Below, piece by piece: positions 1-8,966 of a DNA stretch of 64,000 bases. Location of the stretch: assembly GCA_025058215.1 (NCBI GenBank), contig JANXEO010000001.1, positions 186,001 through 250,000 of the forward strand. Reading direction: 5' to 3'. Position 1 is the first letter of the stretch. Every line of letters starts with the position of its first letter. Below the pieces are notes generated by a model. It ran no database searches and was not told the origin of the DNA. It saw only the letters and a list, made by a program, of their open reading frames with translations. Origin of the DNA: Candidatus Methanomethylicia archaeon. Its GTDB lineage: Archaea > Thermoproteota > Methanomethylicia > Culexarchaeales > Culexarchaeaceae. The position numbers and the translations under genes were made by a program.

Positions 1-1673
1 TGAACACCTTTAGTTACATCAACAAATATACTCAAATGTTGATCGATAGCTATAATCCCTCTAGCTTCATCAGAATCCCATCCAGCTTCAGAACGTAAAA
101 TTTTAGCTCTTGTACGCCAATCTTGATCTTCATAAACAGCTCCAGAACTCAATAGTTTTAATGTAGTTTCATCAAGAGGTTCGATACTAATGTATATACG
201 ATTATGTCTATTTGGAGACTTACCCTCTATAGGACCAGCAGAACCTCTTATACTTTCTCTGTAAACCACTATTGGTGGTGATACTTCTACATCAATCCCA
301 CCGGTTCTTTGCTGTAAATCCCATAATGCTATTTCTAAGTGTAATGTTCCCATTCCACTGATTAGGTATTCTCCGGTCTCTTCATTTATTTTAACATGAA
401 GTGTGGGATCTTCTATTGCCATTTTTCTCAACGTATCTACTAAACGTGGAAGATCAGCACTTTTCCTAGGTTCAATTGATACAGTAACAACAGGTTCACT
501 AATATACATTAATTTCTCAAATGGCGTCATTAGACCTTTACAACCAATACTAATAATGGTTTCTCCAGCTCTTGCATCATCTAAACCTAGCAATGCAACT
601 ATATTTCCAGCAAGAATTCTATCAACAACCTCTCTATATGGACCCATATACAATCCCACTTGCTGTATTCTACTAGATCTTTTAGCCATCATTAAATACA
701 CCTCATCACCACTCTTGCTAATACCACTAAATATTCTTCCAGTAGTTACGAGCCCAGCATGAGGATCAACTACTATTTTACTTGCACAAATTACCAATGG
801 CCCTTTAGGATCACATTTAAGCATTGCTTGTCCTATTTCACTATCAATATCACCACGCCATATCTTTGGTATCCTATATTTTTGAGCCACCCTTGGACTG
901 GGAACATGTTGAACAACCATATCTAAAATTGCTCTATAAAGTGGAAATTCATCTGCTAAATGGGCTACTTCTTCTACACCCTTCTCATATGCTTTAATAA
1001 TTTCACTAAATTTCGCACCAACTTTCTGAGCTATTGGTATTGTTAAACCCCACTTATGTAATGCGGATCCAAATGCCATTTGACCTTTTAATGGGTTAAT
1101 CCTCCAAGTATCTTTAAATTCTGGTTCAGCATATAATTCTATTAAATTGTTAAAGTCTTTAATGATGTCAAGTAATCTTTGTTGAATTTCTTCAGGGGTT
1201 AATTTAAGTTCTCTAATTAATCTATCAATTTTATTAACGTATAATAAGGGTCTAACACGTTCTTCTAAAGCTTGTCTAACAACGGTTTCAGTTTGAGTCA
1301 TAACACCTTCAACAGCATCTACAACAACTATTGCTCCATCCATAACCCTTAGAGATCTAGTTACATGACCTGTAAAATCTACATGCCCAGGAGTATCTAC
1401 AAGATTAATTAAATATGCTTCTCCATTATATTCGTGATAAAGAGATACATTTGCAGCTTTAACAGTCATCTGCCTCATTTGCTCTATCGGAACATAATCT
1501 AAAGCTAAAGCTTTTCCAGCAACTTTTGGCGATATTAATCCTGCGGCCATTAAAAGAGAATCAGATAAAGTTGTTTTACCATGATCTACATGAGCTAAAG
1601 TACCTATGTTTCTAACATTATCCAGTTTATCCATTATATTTAAGACGTGCTCAGTCGTCTTGTACTTAACCAT
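1..1673 (-). CDS. fusA: Translation elongation factor 2 (aEF-2), C-terminus cut by window edge
   Basis: Ribosomal translocase GTPase of the cytosol. Reading leftward from the ATG at 1673, the frame stays open to the window edge (about 557 codons of an expected ~730). The N-terminus carries the G1 loop AHVDHGKTT (residues 27-35), then DTPGH and NKID, the order of an EF-2/EF-G GTPase. The C-terminal domain with the diphthamide histidine lies outside the window; the diphthine synthase that helps modify it is at 61.6-62.4 kb. The start is supported by GAGGTG at 1681-1686, seven bases upstream. It is divergent from the nucleotidyltransferase gene and has its own TATA box. Identification is firm; the missing part is a window artefact, not a truncation. 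Confidence 0.97.
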   Translation of the reverse strand, partial: MVKYKTTEHVLNIMDKLDNVRNIGTLAHVDHGKTTLSDSLLMAAGLISPKVAGKALALDYVPIEQMRQMTVKAANVSLYHEYNGEAYLINLVDTPGHVDFTGHVTRSLRVMDGAIVVVDAVEGVMTQTETVVRQALEERVRPLLYVNKIDRLIRELKLTPEEIQQRLLDIIKDFNNLIELYAEPEFKDTWRINPLKGQMAFGSALHKWGLTIPIAQKVGAKFSEIIKAYEKGVEEVAHLADEFPLYRAILDMVVQHVPSPRVAQKYRIPKIWRGDIDSEIGQAMLKCDPKGPLVICASKIVVDPHAGLVTTGRIFSGISKSGDEVYLMMAKRSSRIQQVGLYMGPYREVVDRILAGNIVALLGLDDARAGETIISIGCKGLMTPFEKLMYISEPVVTVSIEPRKSADLPRLVDTLRKMAIEDPTLHVKINEETGEYLISGMGTLHLEIALWDLQQRTGGIDVEVSPPIVVYRESIRGSAGPIEGKSPNRHNRIYISIEPLDETTLKLLSSGAVYEDQDWRTRAKILRSEAGWDSDEARGIIAIDQHLSIFVDVTKGV

Positions 1674-1713
1674 TCATCAACACCTCTTCAAATTAATTTA
1701 AAATTAAGAGAGA

Positions 1714-1722
1714 ATATATAAA
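1714..1722 (-). promoter_or_regulatory. TATA box for the EF-2 gene
   Basis: On the minus strand TTTATATAT lies about 45 bases upstream of the EF-2 ATG, which puts a start of transcription near 1690 and leaves a short leader containing GAGGTG. Position and base content fit an archaeal TATA box; no experiment supports it. Confidence 0.55.
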
Positions 1723-1819
1723 TCTCCTTCTTAAATCTTATCACACATTAACATAACCTTCCATTAACATAGAAAAATTCAAGTTTAAACATAACAAGGA
1801 TTATGTGAAGGGGGATACT

Positions 1820-2629
1820 ATGAAGATAATTAACGAATTAATTCATGAAGCTGAAAAAACTCAAGTGATTATGCTTGCAGGTGGTAAAGCTAAGAGAATG
1901 GGATTAACGAATGTGAGTAAAGCATTAATAAAAGTTGCAGGTAAAACACTTCTTGAGAGAGAAATAGAATTATACAGAAACTGTGGATTTAAAAAGTATA
2001 AGTTGTTAATAGGACATTTGGGTAAAGAAATAATGGAATATGCAGGTAATGGAGAAAAATGGAATGTGGAAATAAAATACTCAATGGATCCAAATATTGA
2101 AAATATTGGTAAAGGTAAGGCATTGAAACAAGCTTTACTAAATGGAGTTATAGAGAGAGATAAAAGAGCGATAATAACATTTCCAGATGATTTAAAATTT
2201 AATAGATTTTTACCATTAATTCTTCTCGCTCAACACATATATGGAGTAGAAAATTATGAAATTTGGGCAACATCAACGTTAGTAACTTCAACAACATATC
2301 CATATGGTGTAGCTGAAGTAGACGAAGTAGGTAGAATAATAAGATTCGCTGAAAAACCATTAATAAAAGTTTTAACACATATAGGAGTATGCATTATAGA
2401 AAAACAAGTATATAAATTAATAGAAGAACTCATAGACATTAATAGTCCAGAAGCACAAGAATATGAAAACATTGTATTACCGAAATTAGCAGAAAAAGGA
2501 AAATTATATAGTTTAATACTTTACGCAAACGATAAAAATGATTGGATACCTATAAACACTCTAAAGGAACTTGAATTTGCAGAAAAAGTATTAAAAGTTA
2601 AAGGTCTAGGTAGTGAGAATATTCATTGA
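1820..2629 (+). CDS. Sugar-phosphate nucleotidyltransferase family protein
   Basis: A NTP-transferase-fold enzyme of about 269 residues, probably activating a sugar phosphate with a nucleotide. The signature LAGGKAKRMG (about residues 19-28) is the phosphate-binding loop of GlmU/RmlA-type enzymes, followed by SKALIKVAGKTLLE and a metal-binding-type PDDLKF. FAEKP is the conserved lysine motif seen in glucose-1-phosphate nucleotidyltransferases. There is no left-handed beta-helix acyltransferase domain, so it is a short, single-domain form. The frame is open from a GTG at 1805, but the run of G at 1811-1814 sits at Shine-Dalgarno distance from the ATG at 1820, which I prefer. No neighbouring gene indicates the sugar, so substrate is unknown. 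Confidence 0.8.
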   Translation: MKIINELIHEAEKTQVIMLAGGKAKRMGLTNVSKALIKVAGKTLLEREIELYRNCGFKKYKLLIGHLGKEIMEYAGNGEKWNVEIKYSMDPNIENIGKGKALKQALLNGVIERDKRAIITFPDDLKFNRFLPLILLAQHIYGVENYEIWATSTLVTSTTYPYGVAEVDEVGRIIRFAEKPLIKVLTHIGVCIIEKQVYKLIEELIDINSPEAQEYENIVLPKLAEKGKLYSLILYANDKNDWIPINTLKELEFAEKVLKVKGLGSENIH

Positions 2630-2645
2630 TAACCAATAAACTACT

Positions 2646-3008
2646 TTACTTTGTGGTTACGGTATATTTGCATCCAAGAGGTTTCAATGCTTCATCTATT
2701 TTAGAAATAAGTAATTTCAATTGCTCAAAAGTTGGTGGAACTGTCCACTCAAAAAAGAAATCGTAATCTCCCAAAGTCCACCCGCTTTTACTTATCATTT
2801 TCTCATACCGAAATATAGCTTCATCTCTTGGAACTCCTAATACTTGTGAAAGCATACTTGCAGCATCATCACGAGGTAATGCAGCAGCACCTAGAGAATT
2901 ATAAAAGAGAATTTCAGGTAATTCTTTAGATACTTCAATAGCAACTTTTTCTAGAGCTTTCAATGCTTCAATAATAGGTGGTCCATATATTTTTACATAT
3001 GTTTTCAA
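2646..3008 (-). CDS. Conserved-looking protein of unknown function
   Basis: I do not recognise this family. The protein is about 120 residues, soluble, with no cysteine cluster, signal peptide or membrane segment. It begins KTYVKIYGPP and has a central ALPRDDAASML segment and an acidic-aromatic stretch (GDYDFFFEW). The frame is open from 3026, where an ATG overlaps the stop of the dCMP deaminase gene, but GAGGTG at 3015-3020 (minus-strand sense) is ideally placed for the TTG at 3008. It follows dcd by one base or a short gap and is presumably co-transcribed with dCMP deaminase and hexulose-phosphate isomerase. Codon use and composition match the neighbours. Confidence 0.7.
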   Translation of the reverse strand: MKTYVKIYGPPIIEALKALEKVAIEVSKELPEILFYNSLGAAALPRDDAASMLSQVLGVPRDEAIFRYEKMISKSGWTLGDYDFFFEWTVPPTFEQLKLLISKIDEALKPLGCKYTVTTK

Positions 3009-3025
3009 ATAGATACACCTCAGCA

Positions 3026-3517
3026 TTACTCTATGTTTCTTAAACTTTTATAATTTTCTAAATTAAACCTTCTAATATTTACACCAGCAGACTTCAATAA
3101 TTCTATAGAAATTGGATCTTCATAAGGAGAATCATAAACAATCTCTTTTATTTCTGCATTTATGATAATTTTGGCACATATAGAACATGGGAAATCTGTA
3201 ATGTATAATGTCGCACCACGTGTGCTAACACCGAAAACAGCAGCTTGGATTATTGCATTTTGCTCAGCATGTACACCTCTACAAAGCTCGTGTCTTTGAC
3301 CGGAAGGTACATTGAGTTTTTCCCTTAGGCATCCGGTTTCAGAACAATGAAGTAAACTTTTAGGAGCTCCATTGTAACCAGTTGAAAGTATATGTTTATC
3401 TTTTACCAATACAGCACCAACTTTCCTGCGTAGACAAGTTGACCTCTCTTTAACTATGTGGGCAATTTTCATAAAGTATTCTTCCCATTGTGGACGTTCA
3501 TGCACTTCAAATTTCAA
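3026..3517 (-). CDS. dCMP deaminase
   Basis: Zinc-dependent deaminase converting dCMP to dUMP for thymidylate synthesis. The cytidine/deoxycytidylate deaminase signature is intact: H83-A-E85 (HAEQN) with catalytic glutamate, and P110-C-S-I-C114 completing the zinc ligands. An additional Cys/His-rich insertion (HCSETGC, about residues 57-63) is typical of the dCMP rather than the cytidine branch. The length of 163 residues is usual. The start is a TTG at 3517 preceded by GGTGAT. It lies in a short minus-strand run with the unknown gene downstream and hxlB upstream. ComE-type competence deaminases share the fold, but dCMP deaminase is the likely role here. Confidence 0.92.
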   Translation of the reverse strand: MKFEVHERPQWEEYFMKIAHIVKERSTCLRRKVGAVLVKDKHILSTGYNGAPKSLLHCSETGCLREKLNVPSGQRHELCRGVHAEQNAIIQAAVFGVSTRGATLYITDFPCSICAKIIINAEIKEIVYDSPYEDPISIELLKSAGVNIRRFNLENYKSLRNIE

Positions 3518-3534
3518 TTATAATCACCTTAATG

Positions 3535-4146
3535 CTATGGGCTTTCCAAAGTTGCATGTCTAACTCTTAAATCTTCTTCTGTTTTCCTTAATTTCCTCAT
3601 AAGTTCACCCACGAGAGATTCTAAAAAGATGGATGCTGCGATTTCAAATAAAGTTCCAAGGGGAGCTAAAGGCTCATGTAAGCCTAAGACTTGTCTAGAG
3701 AAGTAATCAGTGGTTTCAGATACCTTAGTTCTACCAGGAACATATACAACGTGATCTGCTAATTTACCTAGGGGGGATTCCGGATGTGAAGTTATTGCGA
3801 CAATACTACAACCAACCTTTTTAGCAGCTTGAGCAACATTAACAACTATACCAGTACTACCAGAACCAGAAATAGCTAAAAGTACATCACCTTTACCAGC
3901 TGCAGGAGTTATGGTTTCACCTATAACATAAACTTGAAAACCAAGATGCATTAATCTCATAGCAAATGCACGGGCTACAAGCCCAGATCTACCAGCACCA
4001 ACAACAAATATAGAGCGTCTAGCGGCTTGAGCATAAATTAATATATCAATCAATTTTTCAACTTGGGATTCATCGATTACTGAGCTAAGTTTACTTATAA
4101 ATGTAACGATTACGTTAAAAAATTCCTTCATAGCATCTAAAGGCAA
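3535..4146 (-). CDS. hxlB: 6-phospho-3-hexuloisomerase
   Basis: SIS-domain isomerase interconverting 3-hexulose 6-phosphate and fructose 6-phosphate. In archaea without an oxidative pentose phosphate pathway, this ribulose-monophosphate step run in reverse supplies ribulose 5-phosphate. The SIS core is visible: VGAGRSG, then GDVLLAISGSGSTG and TSHPESPLGKLAD. The catalytic-site region GLHEPLAPLGTLFE is typical of the family. Length (203 aa) is normal. The partner hexulose-6-phosphate synthase (HxlA) is not next to it; the two are fused or adjacent in many archaea, so HxlA should be elsewhere. The start is a TTG at 4146; an in-frame ATG at 4131 is an alternative. Confidence 0.9.
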   Translation of the reverse strand: MPLDAMKEFFNVIVTFISKLSSVIDESQVEKLIDILIYAQAARRSIFVVGAGRSGLVARAFAMRLMHLGFQVYVIGETITPAAGKGDVLLAISGSGSTGIVVNVAQAAKKVGCSIVAITSHPESPLGKLADHVVYVPGRTKVSETTDYFSRQVLGLHEPLAPLGTLFEIAASIFLESLVGELMRKLRKTEEDLRVRHATLESP

Positions 4147-4204
4147 TTTAATTCCCTTTAAAAGTAACTAGTTTAATTAGTTAAATTTTTCCCAGCTTTT
4201 TACC

Positions 4205-4897
4205 TTAATTAAGCCTTAATTTACTCTGCTTATATGAGGACTCTACCCCTTCAAATTTAGTATTTAAAAAATTAACAAGTTTTTCAGCTTTACCCCTACT
4301 TATTCCTTCAACCATCGCCAATTCTACTGGAGAAGCTAGCACTATATTTTTGATGGAGCCAAACTTATTAAGTAATCTTAAAGCTGTTTTTTGACCTATA
4401 CCTGGAAAACTACTTACAACGAATAACTGTTTTTCGCTCAGGGTAGAAAGTTTTGTTTTACCTTTAACAGTAATGATCTTCTTAAACTCTTCTTGTTCAT
4501 GTTTTACTAGAGAATACAATAGTTGAGCTGTATCATATACATCTTTAGTGAAAAAGAAGGCGATCCCTAAATTCAACCAAATTGACGATAAAACGCCATA
4601 AAAAGCTTTAATCCCAGCTTTTAAAGTTTCATAAATATGTTCTAAATCACCTTCAACTATTATAGCAGATTTAGGATAATATTGGGAAAGTCTACTCGCT
4701 TGATCAAAAATTCTACCTTCAACTACACTATTAACAAAATCCCTTGCATTTTTCCTTTCTACAGCGCAATCATTTGAAATCACGTAATCACCAACTGGTA
4801 ATTGCCTAAATAACACGTATAGACCCATTTCCTTTAATAATATAGGAACTTTACAATTACGTTCCCGTTCATCAACAAATACTCTTAACGAAACCAA
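4205..4897 (-). CDS. XPF/ERCC4-type structure-specific endonuclease (short form)
   Basis: Nuclease acting on branched DNA such as 3' flaps, used in repair and fork processing. Residues 1-140 form an ERCC4 nuclease domain with VDERE (8-12), GDYVI (36-40) and the hallmark ERK (47-49). Residues about 165-215 contain tandem helix-hairpin-helix segments (FPGIGQKTALRLLNKFGS; VEGISRGKAEKLV). There is no N-terminal helicase, so it resembles the short XPF of TACK archaea rather than the euryarchaeal Hef fusion. Short archaeal XPFs often end in a PCNA-interacting peptide; none is obvious in the tail. The start appears to be TTG at 4897 with GGTG upstream. Confidence 0.9.
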   Translation of the reverse strand: MVSLRVFVDERERNCKVPILLKEMGLYVLFRQLPVGDYVISNDCAVERKNARDFVNSVVEGRIFDQASRLSQYYPKSAIIVEGDLEHIYETLKAGIKAFYGVLSSIWLNLGIAFFFTKDVYDTAQLLYSLVKHEQEEFKKIITVKGKTKLSTLSEKQLFVVSSFPGIGQKTALRLLNKFGSIKNIVLASPVELAMVEGISRGKAEKLVNFLNTKFEGVESSYKQSKLRLN

Positions 4898-4913
4898 TGA
4901 TGATGCACCAAAA

Positions 4914-4922
4914 TTTTTAAAG
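4914..4922 (+). promoter_or_regulatory. Putative TATA box for the 2-oxoacid:ferredoxin oxidoreductase operon
   Basis: An AT-rich TTTTTAAAG lies about 38 bases upstream of the korA ATG, in the short gap between divergent genes. It would give a leader of roughly a dozen bases. Sequence match only. Confidence 0.4.
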
Positions 4923-4955
4923 TAAAACTAATTAATATGTCATACGGCGTAGTTC

Positions 4956-6089
4956 ATGCTTGAAAAAGGGAAGAAATATTTTATTCAAGGTAATATAGCA
5001 TGCGCAGAAGCAGCTATAATTGCTGGATGCAGATTCTTCGCAGCATATCCAATAACACCAGCATCAGAAATAGGTGAAAAATTAGCAGAATTATTACCGA
5101 TGGTTGGAGGAAAATTTATACAAATGGAGGATGAAATAGCTTCGATAAATGCAGTTATAGGAGCTAGTTGGGCTGGTGTAAAAGCCATGACCGCCACTAG
5201 TGGTCCAGGGTTTAGTTTAATGCAAGAGGGTATTGGTTATGCATTTATGACGGAAACACCTTGTGTAATTGTCGTTGTACAAAGGGTAGGACCTGCAACT
5301 GGACAGGCAAGTAAAGGTGCTCAAGGAAACTTTTATCAAGCGAGATGGGGAACTCATGGTGATTACAGCACAATAGTCTTATCACCAAATTCAGTACAAG
5401 AAATGTTTGATTTAACAATAAAGGCATTCAATTATGCAGAAGAATACAGAACACCAGTTATACTTTTAACAGATGAATTAACTGCTCACATATTTGAACA
5501 AGTAGAGGTGCCAGAGAAAATAGAAATCAAAAACAGAAGATTGGCTTTTGACCATTCAGAACCATTTTTTGATTCAAAAAATCCATTGATAGCACCACCA
5601 ATGCCTCAACTTGGAGCAGGACTTCAAGTATTGGTAACTGGATCTACACATAATGAGTGGGGATATAGATACACACATGACCCAAAAGTGCATAGAAGGC
5701 TTATAACAAGGTTATACTATAAAATAGAAGGTAATGCCAAGAAAATATGTGAATATGAATTGAAAATAGAAAATAGATCAAAGATCGGAATAGTATCTTA
5801 TGGATGTTCATCAAGATCAGCTTATGGTGCAATAGAGATTTTAGAAAATAGAGGAGAAAGAATCTCATATCTAAGACTTAAAACACTATGGCCTTTCCCT
5901 GATTGGGCAGTGGAAGAATTAGCAGAAAATGTTGAGATAATAATAGTTCCAGAGTTAAGTTTAGGTCAACTTGTTAGAGAAGTTGAAAGAGCTTCTCATG
6001 GAAAAGCAAAAGTGATTTCATTATCAAAAATAGGTGGAGGTGAATTAATAACACCACAAGAAATAATTGAAGCTATAAGGAGGTTGTAG
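4956..6089 (+). CDS. korA: 2-oxoacid:ferredoxin oxidoreductase, alpha subunit (2-oxoglutarate type)
   Basis: Alpha subunit of a CoA-dependent 2-oxoacid:ferredoxin oxidoreductase, which oxidises a 2-oxoacid (or runs in reverse) to acyl-CoA with electrons to ferredoxin. The conserved YPITPASE (31-38) of the pyrimidine-binding domain is present, followed by the EDEIASINAVIGASWAGVKA segment, TSGPGFSLM and GPATGQ; the domain II region (IVSYGCSSRSAYGA) follows. Length 377 aa suits a KorA that is not fused to the gamma domain. It is the first gene of a tight A-B-C operon (two-base gap to korB). Sequence favours the 2-oxoglutarate branch, but branch assignment by eye is uncertain. Confidence 0.88.
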   Translation: MLEKGKKYFIQGNIACAEAAIIAGCRFFAAYPITPASEIGEKLAELLPMVGGKFIQMEDEIASINAVIGASWAGVKAMTATSGPGFSLMQEGIGYAFMTETPCVIVVVQRVGPATGQASKGAQGNFYQARWGTHGDYSTIVLSPNSVQEMFDLTIKAFNYAEEYRTPVILLTDELTAHIFEQVEVPEKIEIKNRRLAFDHSEPFFDSKNPLIAPPMPQLGAGLQVLVTGSTHNEWGYRYTHDPKVHRRLITRLYYKIEGNAKKICEYELKIENRSKIGIVSYGCSSRSAYGAIEILENRGERISYLRLKTLWPFPDWAVEELAENVEIIIVPELSLGQLVREVERASHGKAKVISLSKIGGGELITPQEIIEAIRRL

Positions 6090-6091
6090 AG

Positions 6092-6865
6092 ATGAAGCAT
6101 TTTGCATTAGAATATTTAAGAGAAGAAGTTCTTCCAACACCATTTTGTCCAGGTTGCGGAAATGGGATGATAATTAATGCATTTTTTAAAGCGGTAAATG
6201 AGCTAGGATATAGGGATTTAAAAAGTTTTGTTTTTTGTAGTGGTATTGGTTGTGGTGCTTGGATACCCTCACCACATTTTAAGATGGATACCATACATAC
6301 ATTGCATGGAAGAGCTATTCCAGTAGCTACTGGAATAAAAATGGTAAGACCTGAATTAAATGTATTTGTTATAAGTGGAGATGGTGATCTTGCGGGAATA
6401 GGATTAGGTCATTTAATACATGCAGCAAGAAGAGATTTAGGAATAAAAGTTATAATGGTTAATAACATGATATATGGAATGACGGGAGGACAAGTTTCAC
6501 CAACAACACCAAAAGGTATAAAAACTACAACCACACCCTTTGGAAATCCAGAAAGACCATTAGATATAGTAAATGTATTATCTAGTATGAAAGTACCATA
6601 CGTCGCAAAATGGACTACATACCATCTAGTACAACTAAAAAATTCTATAAAGAAAATAATACCAATAGATAAATTTGCGTTCATAGAAGTTGTTAGTCAA
6701 TGCCCAACAACATATGGAAGGAATATAGGATTTAGAAAGCCATTTGAAATGTTAAAATGGTTTAAAGAAAATGCAGTACATATTGCTAAAGCTACAAGTA
6801 TGAGTGAAGAAGAGCTTAATGGAAAAATAATAATTGGTGAGTATATAAATCAAATAGAGGGGTAG
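6092..6865 (+). CDS. korB: 2-oxoacid:ferredoxin oxidoreductase, beta subunit (TPP-binding)
   Basis: Thiamine-diphosphate-binding subunit of the complex. Near the N-terminus TPFCPGCGNG (about 16-25) is the usual CPGCG opening of KorB. The TPP/Mg site follows as SGDGDLAGIGLGH and MVNNMIYGMTGGQVSPTT. QCPTTYGRN near residue 205-213 provides a further conserved cysteine segment. No separate ferredoxin-like delta subunit is encoded here, and the subunit has no added 2[4Fe-4S] domain, so electrons probably leave through the cluster held by KorB to free ferredoxin. ATG start directly after a GGAGGTTGTAG-like ribosome-binding region; length 257 aa is slightly short of typical but normal for the family. 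Confidence 0.9.
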   Translation: MKHFALEYLREEVLPTPFCPGCGNGMIINAFFKAVNELGYRDLKSFVFCSGIGCGAWIPSPHFKMDTIHTLHGRAIPVATGIKMVRPELNVFVISGDGDLAGIGLGHLIHAARRDLGIKVIMVNNMIYGMTGGQVSPTTPKGIKTTTTPFGNPERPLDIVNVLSSMKVPYVAKWTTYHLVQLKNSIKKIIPIDKFAFIEVVSQCPTTYGRNIGFRKPFEMLKWFKENAVHIAKATSMSEEELNGKIIIGEYINQIEG

Positions 6866-6870
6866 TGAAA

Positions 6871-7398
6871 ATGATGAAAATTAGAATATGTGGTTTTGGT
6901 GGTCAAGGCATATTGTTAATGGGGGAAATTCTTGGAGCAGCAGCTGTAATCGATGGTAAAAATGCTTCAGAGGTAGGTAGTTATGGAGCTGAAGTTAGAG
7001 GAACCACAACTGTAAGTGATGTAATAATTTCTGAGAAAAAGATAAACTATCCATTAATTGATAAATGTGATATATTAATTGCAATGAGCCAACAAGCATT
7101 AAATTCAAACATTCATATTGTGAAGGAAAATGGAGTAATAATAATAGATGAAGATTTAGTTAAAGTGCCAGAAGAATTTAAAGGAAGAGTTATGAAGATT
7201 AAAGCTACAAAAATCGCTGAAGAAAAATACGATAAAATAGTGGCAAACATGATAATACTTGGGTATTTAGTTAGCAAAACAAAAATAGTTACTCCAGAAG
7301 CTCTAAAAAATGCTGTAAAAGAAAGGATCAGAAGAATGATAGATATAAACCTAAAAGCTATAGATGAAGGCATGAAAATTGGAATCTATGAAGGATAA
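6871..7398 (+). CDS. korC: 2-oxoacid:ferredoxin oxidoreductase, gamma subunit
   Basis: Gamma subunit, the CoA/ferredoxin-side domain of the complex. The nucleotide-like binding loop GFGGQGILLMGEILG opens the protein and SYGAEVRGGT-like text (SYGAEVRGTTT) follows, both family hallmarks. About 175 residues. The frame opens with a GTG at 6865 that overlaps korB, but GAGGGG at 6857-6862 is only two bases from that GTG and eight from the ATG at 6871, so I chose the ATG. The 3' end overlaps the convergent ecfT gene by about 13 bases. With korA and korB it completes a three-subunit enzyme. Confidence 0.9.
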   Translation: MMKIRICGFGGQGILLMGEILGAAAVIDGKNASEVGSYGAEVRGTTTVSDVIISEKKINYPLIDKCDILIAMSQQALNSNIHIVKENGVIIIDEDLVKVPEEFKGRVMKIKATKIAEEKYDKIVANMIILGYLVSKTKIVTPEALKNAVKERIRRMIDINLKAIDEGMKIGIYEG

Positions 7399-8141
7399 AT
7401 AGTTAAATAATTTTCTACATGTACATAAAACTTTAAAATGATTGAAGAAGAAATCAAAAAAAGGATTATAAGCAGGAGTAGATAATCCGATCTCTTAAAC
7501 GAAAGTTCTATAAAACTTCCCCTTCTAGAGGAAGCTCCAAACGCTCTTGATTCCATAGCTTCAGCAATACTTATTGACCGCCTTAATGCATTTACAATTA
7601 ATGGAACCAGAATAGGGATATAATTACGTAATTTAGTTATAAAACTACCCTTCTCAAGCTCTAAACCTCTAGATCGTTGAGCGTCTATTATAAGTTGAGC
7701 TTCCCTAGCAAGTGTTGGAACAAATCTAAGAGCCATAGTAAATGTTAATGCAAAATCATATGGTACACCTATTTTGACAAGTGCAATAGCAAAATCTTCA
7801 GGATATGTAGTTAGGAAGAAGATTGAAAAAGAAGACATTAATAGTATTAATCTTAAAGTTATGATTGATGCTGTTTCTACACCAGAAGTGAAGTAATTTA
7901 AAATAAAAATGAAAATAATGAAAATGATAGCTCCTCTTAAACTCTTGATATAATTACTTAATGTCCTTGAAATATGGAATAAGGGTAGTAGTGATAAAAA
8001 GAAAGTGAGTAAAATAATAACATTATTAAAAAGAAAGGCTACAAATATATAAAATGTTGAAAGAAGGAACTTTACACGTGGATCGAGTTTATGTATTATA
8101 GTATTACCACGTTTAAACTCAAAAGCTTTAAGGACTCTCAA
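7386..8141 (-). CDS. ecfT: ECF transporter transmembrane subunit T
   Basis: Membrane subunit of an energy-coupling-factor importer for a vitamin or metal ion. Hydrophobic segments lie around residues 28-75, 88-115 and 225-240. The two cytoplasmic coupling-helix signatures that dock the ATPases are clear: DAQRSRGLE and EAMESRAFG. Length 251 aa is typical. TTG start with AGGTGA seven bases upstream. It is the last gene of an A'-A-T operon; no S component (substrate-binding membrane protein) is adjacent, so this looks like a group II, shared ECF module. Substrate unknown. Confidence 0.92.
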   Translation of the reverse strand: MRVLKAFEFKRGNTIIHKLDPRVKFLLSTFYIFVAFLFNNVIILLTFFLSLLPLFHISRTLSNYIKSLRGAIIFIIFIFILNYFTSGVETASIITLRLILLMSSFSIFFLTTYPEDFAIALVKIGVPYDFALTFTMALRFVPTLAREAQLIIDAQRSRGLELEKGSFITKLRNYIPILVPLIVNALRRSISIAEAMESRAFGASSRRGSFIELSFKRSDYLLLLIILFLISSSIILKFYVHVENYLTIYPS

Positions 8142-8147
8142 TGAAGT

Positions 8148-8966
8148 TCACCTCTTATTTGAGAATACTTTAATTATGCAGTCCCTCACTTCAGAAACTG
8201 ACAAAAGATTTCTTGGAAAACCAAATTCACTTAATGCAAAAGCTACTTGAGTCATTTGAGGTAATATTAGATTGGCTTTCTTAATTAAATCTTCATCTGT
8301 TAGAATTCTACGCGTATTTCCATCAGCAATAATACGTCCATTAGATAAAAGTATTACACGAGGAAAGTTTTCAGCTACAAATTCCACATCATGAGTAACA
8401 ACAATCACAGTTTTGGATTGATTATGAAGTGATTTAATTAATTGAGCCAACTTCTCCTTTTGCATATAATCTTGACCAACTGTAGGTTCATCAAAAATTA
8501 TTATTTCTGGGTCGTAACATAAAACTGAAGCTATAGTAACTCTTTTACGCTCACCACCGCTTAAAGTAAATGGAGAACGATCCTTAAAATCGTATAATCC
8601 TAATAATTTAAGAGTCCTCTCAACTTTTTCTTTAATAAGATCATTTGGAAAACCAAAGTTCTTTAAAGCAAAGGAAACCTCCTCTTCAACAGTTTCAGCA
8701 AAAAGTTGATGATCAGGATTTTGAAATATTAAGCCAACTTTACGTGAAAGTTGGGCAACAGTAGCATGTCTAGTATCTATTCCGAAAACTTTTACATACC
8801 CACGTTTTGGTTTCAATAAACCATTGAAATGCTTAATTAAAGTAGTTTTACCAGCACCATTTTCACCCATTATAGCTACCATTTCTCCGTTACCTATATT
8901 GAAGGTTAAACCCTTTAGTACTGGATAACCATCATAATCAAACCAGAGATCATATACTTCTATCAT
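8148..8966 (-). CDS. ecfA: ECF transporter ATPase subunit (second)
   Basis: Cytoplasmic ABC ATPase powering the ECF importer. In order it shows Walker A GENGAGKT (about 35-42), Q-loop FQNPDHQLF, signature LSGGERKR, Walker B IIIFDEPTVGQD and the switch histidine in VVVTHDVEF. The 'PDHQLF' segment after the Q-loop glutamine is characteristic of EcfA proteins. Length 272 aa with the C-terminal extension usual for the family. Its start overlaps the stop of the other ATPase gene by four bases (ATGA), so the two are translationally coupled. The pair would form the heterodimer that binds the two EcfT coupling motifs. Confidence 0.93.
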   Translation of the reverse strand: MIEVYDLWFDYDGYPVLKGLTFNIGNGEMVAIMGENGAGKTTLIKHFNGLLKPKRGYVKVFGIDTRHATVAQLSRKVGLIFQNPDHQLFAETVEEEVSFALKNFGFPNDLIKEKVERTLKLLGLYDFKDRSPFTLSGGERKRVTIASVLCYDPEIIIFDEPTVGQDYMQKEKLAQLIKSLHNQSKTVIVVTHDVEFVAENFPRVILLSNGRIIADGNTRRILTDEDLIKKANLILPQMTQVAFALSEFGFPRNLLSVSEVRDCIIKVFSNKR

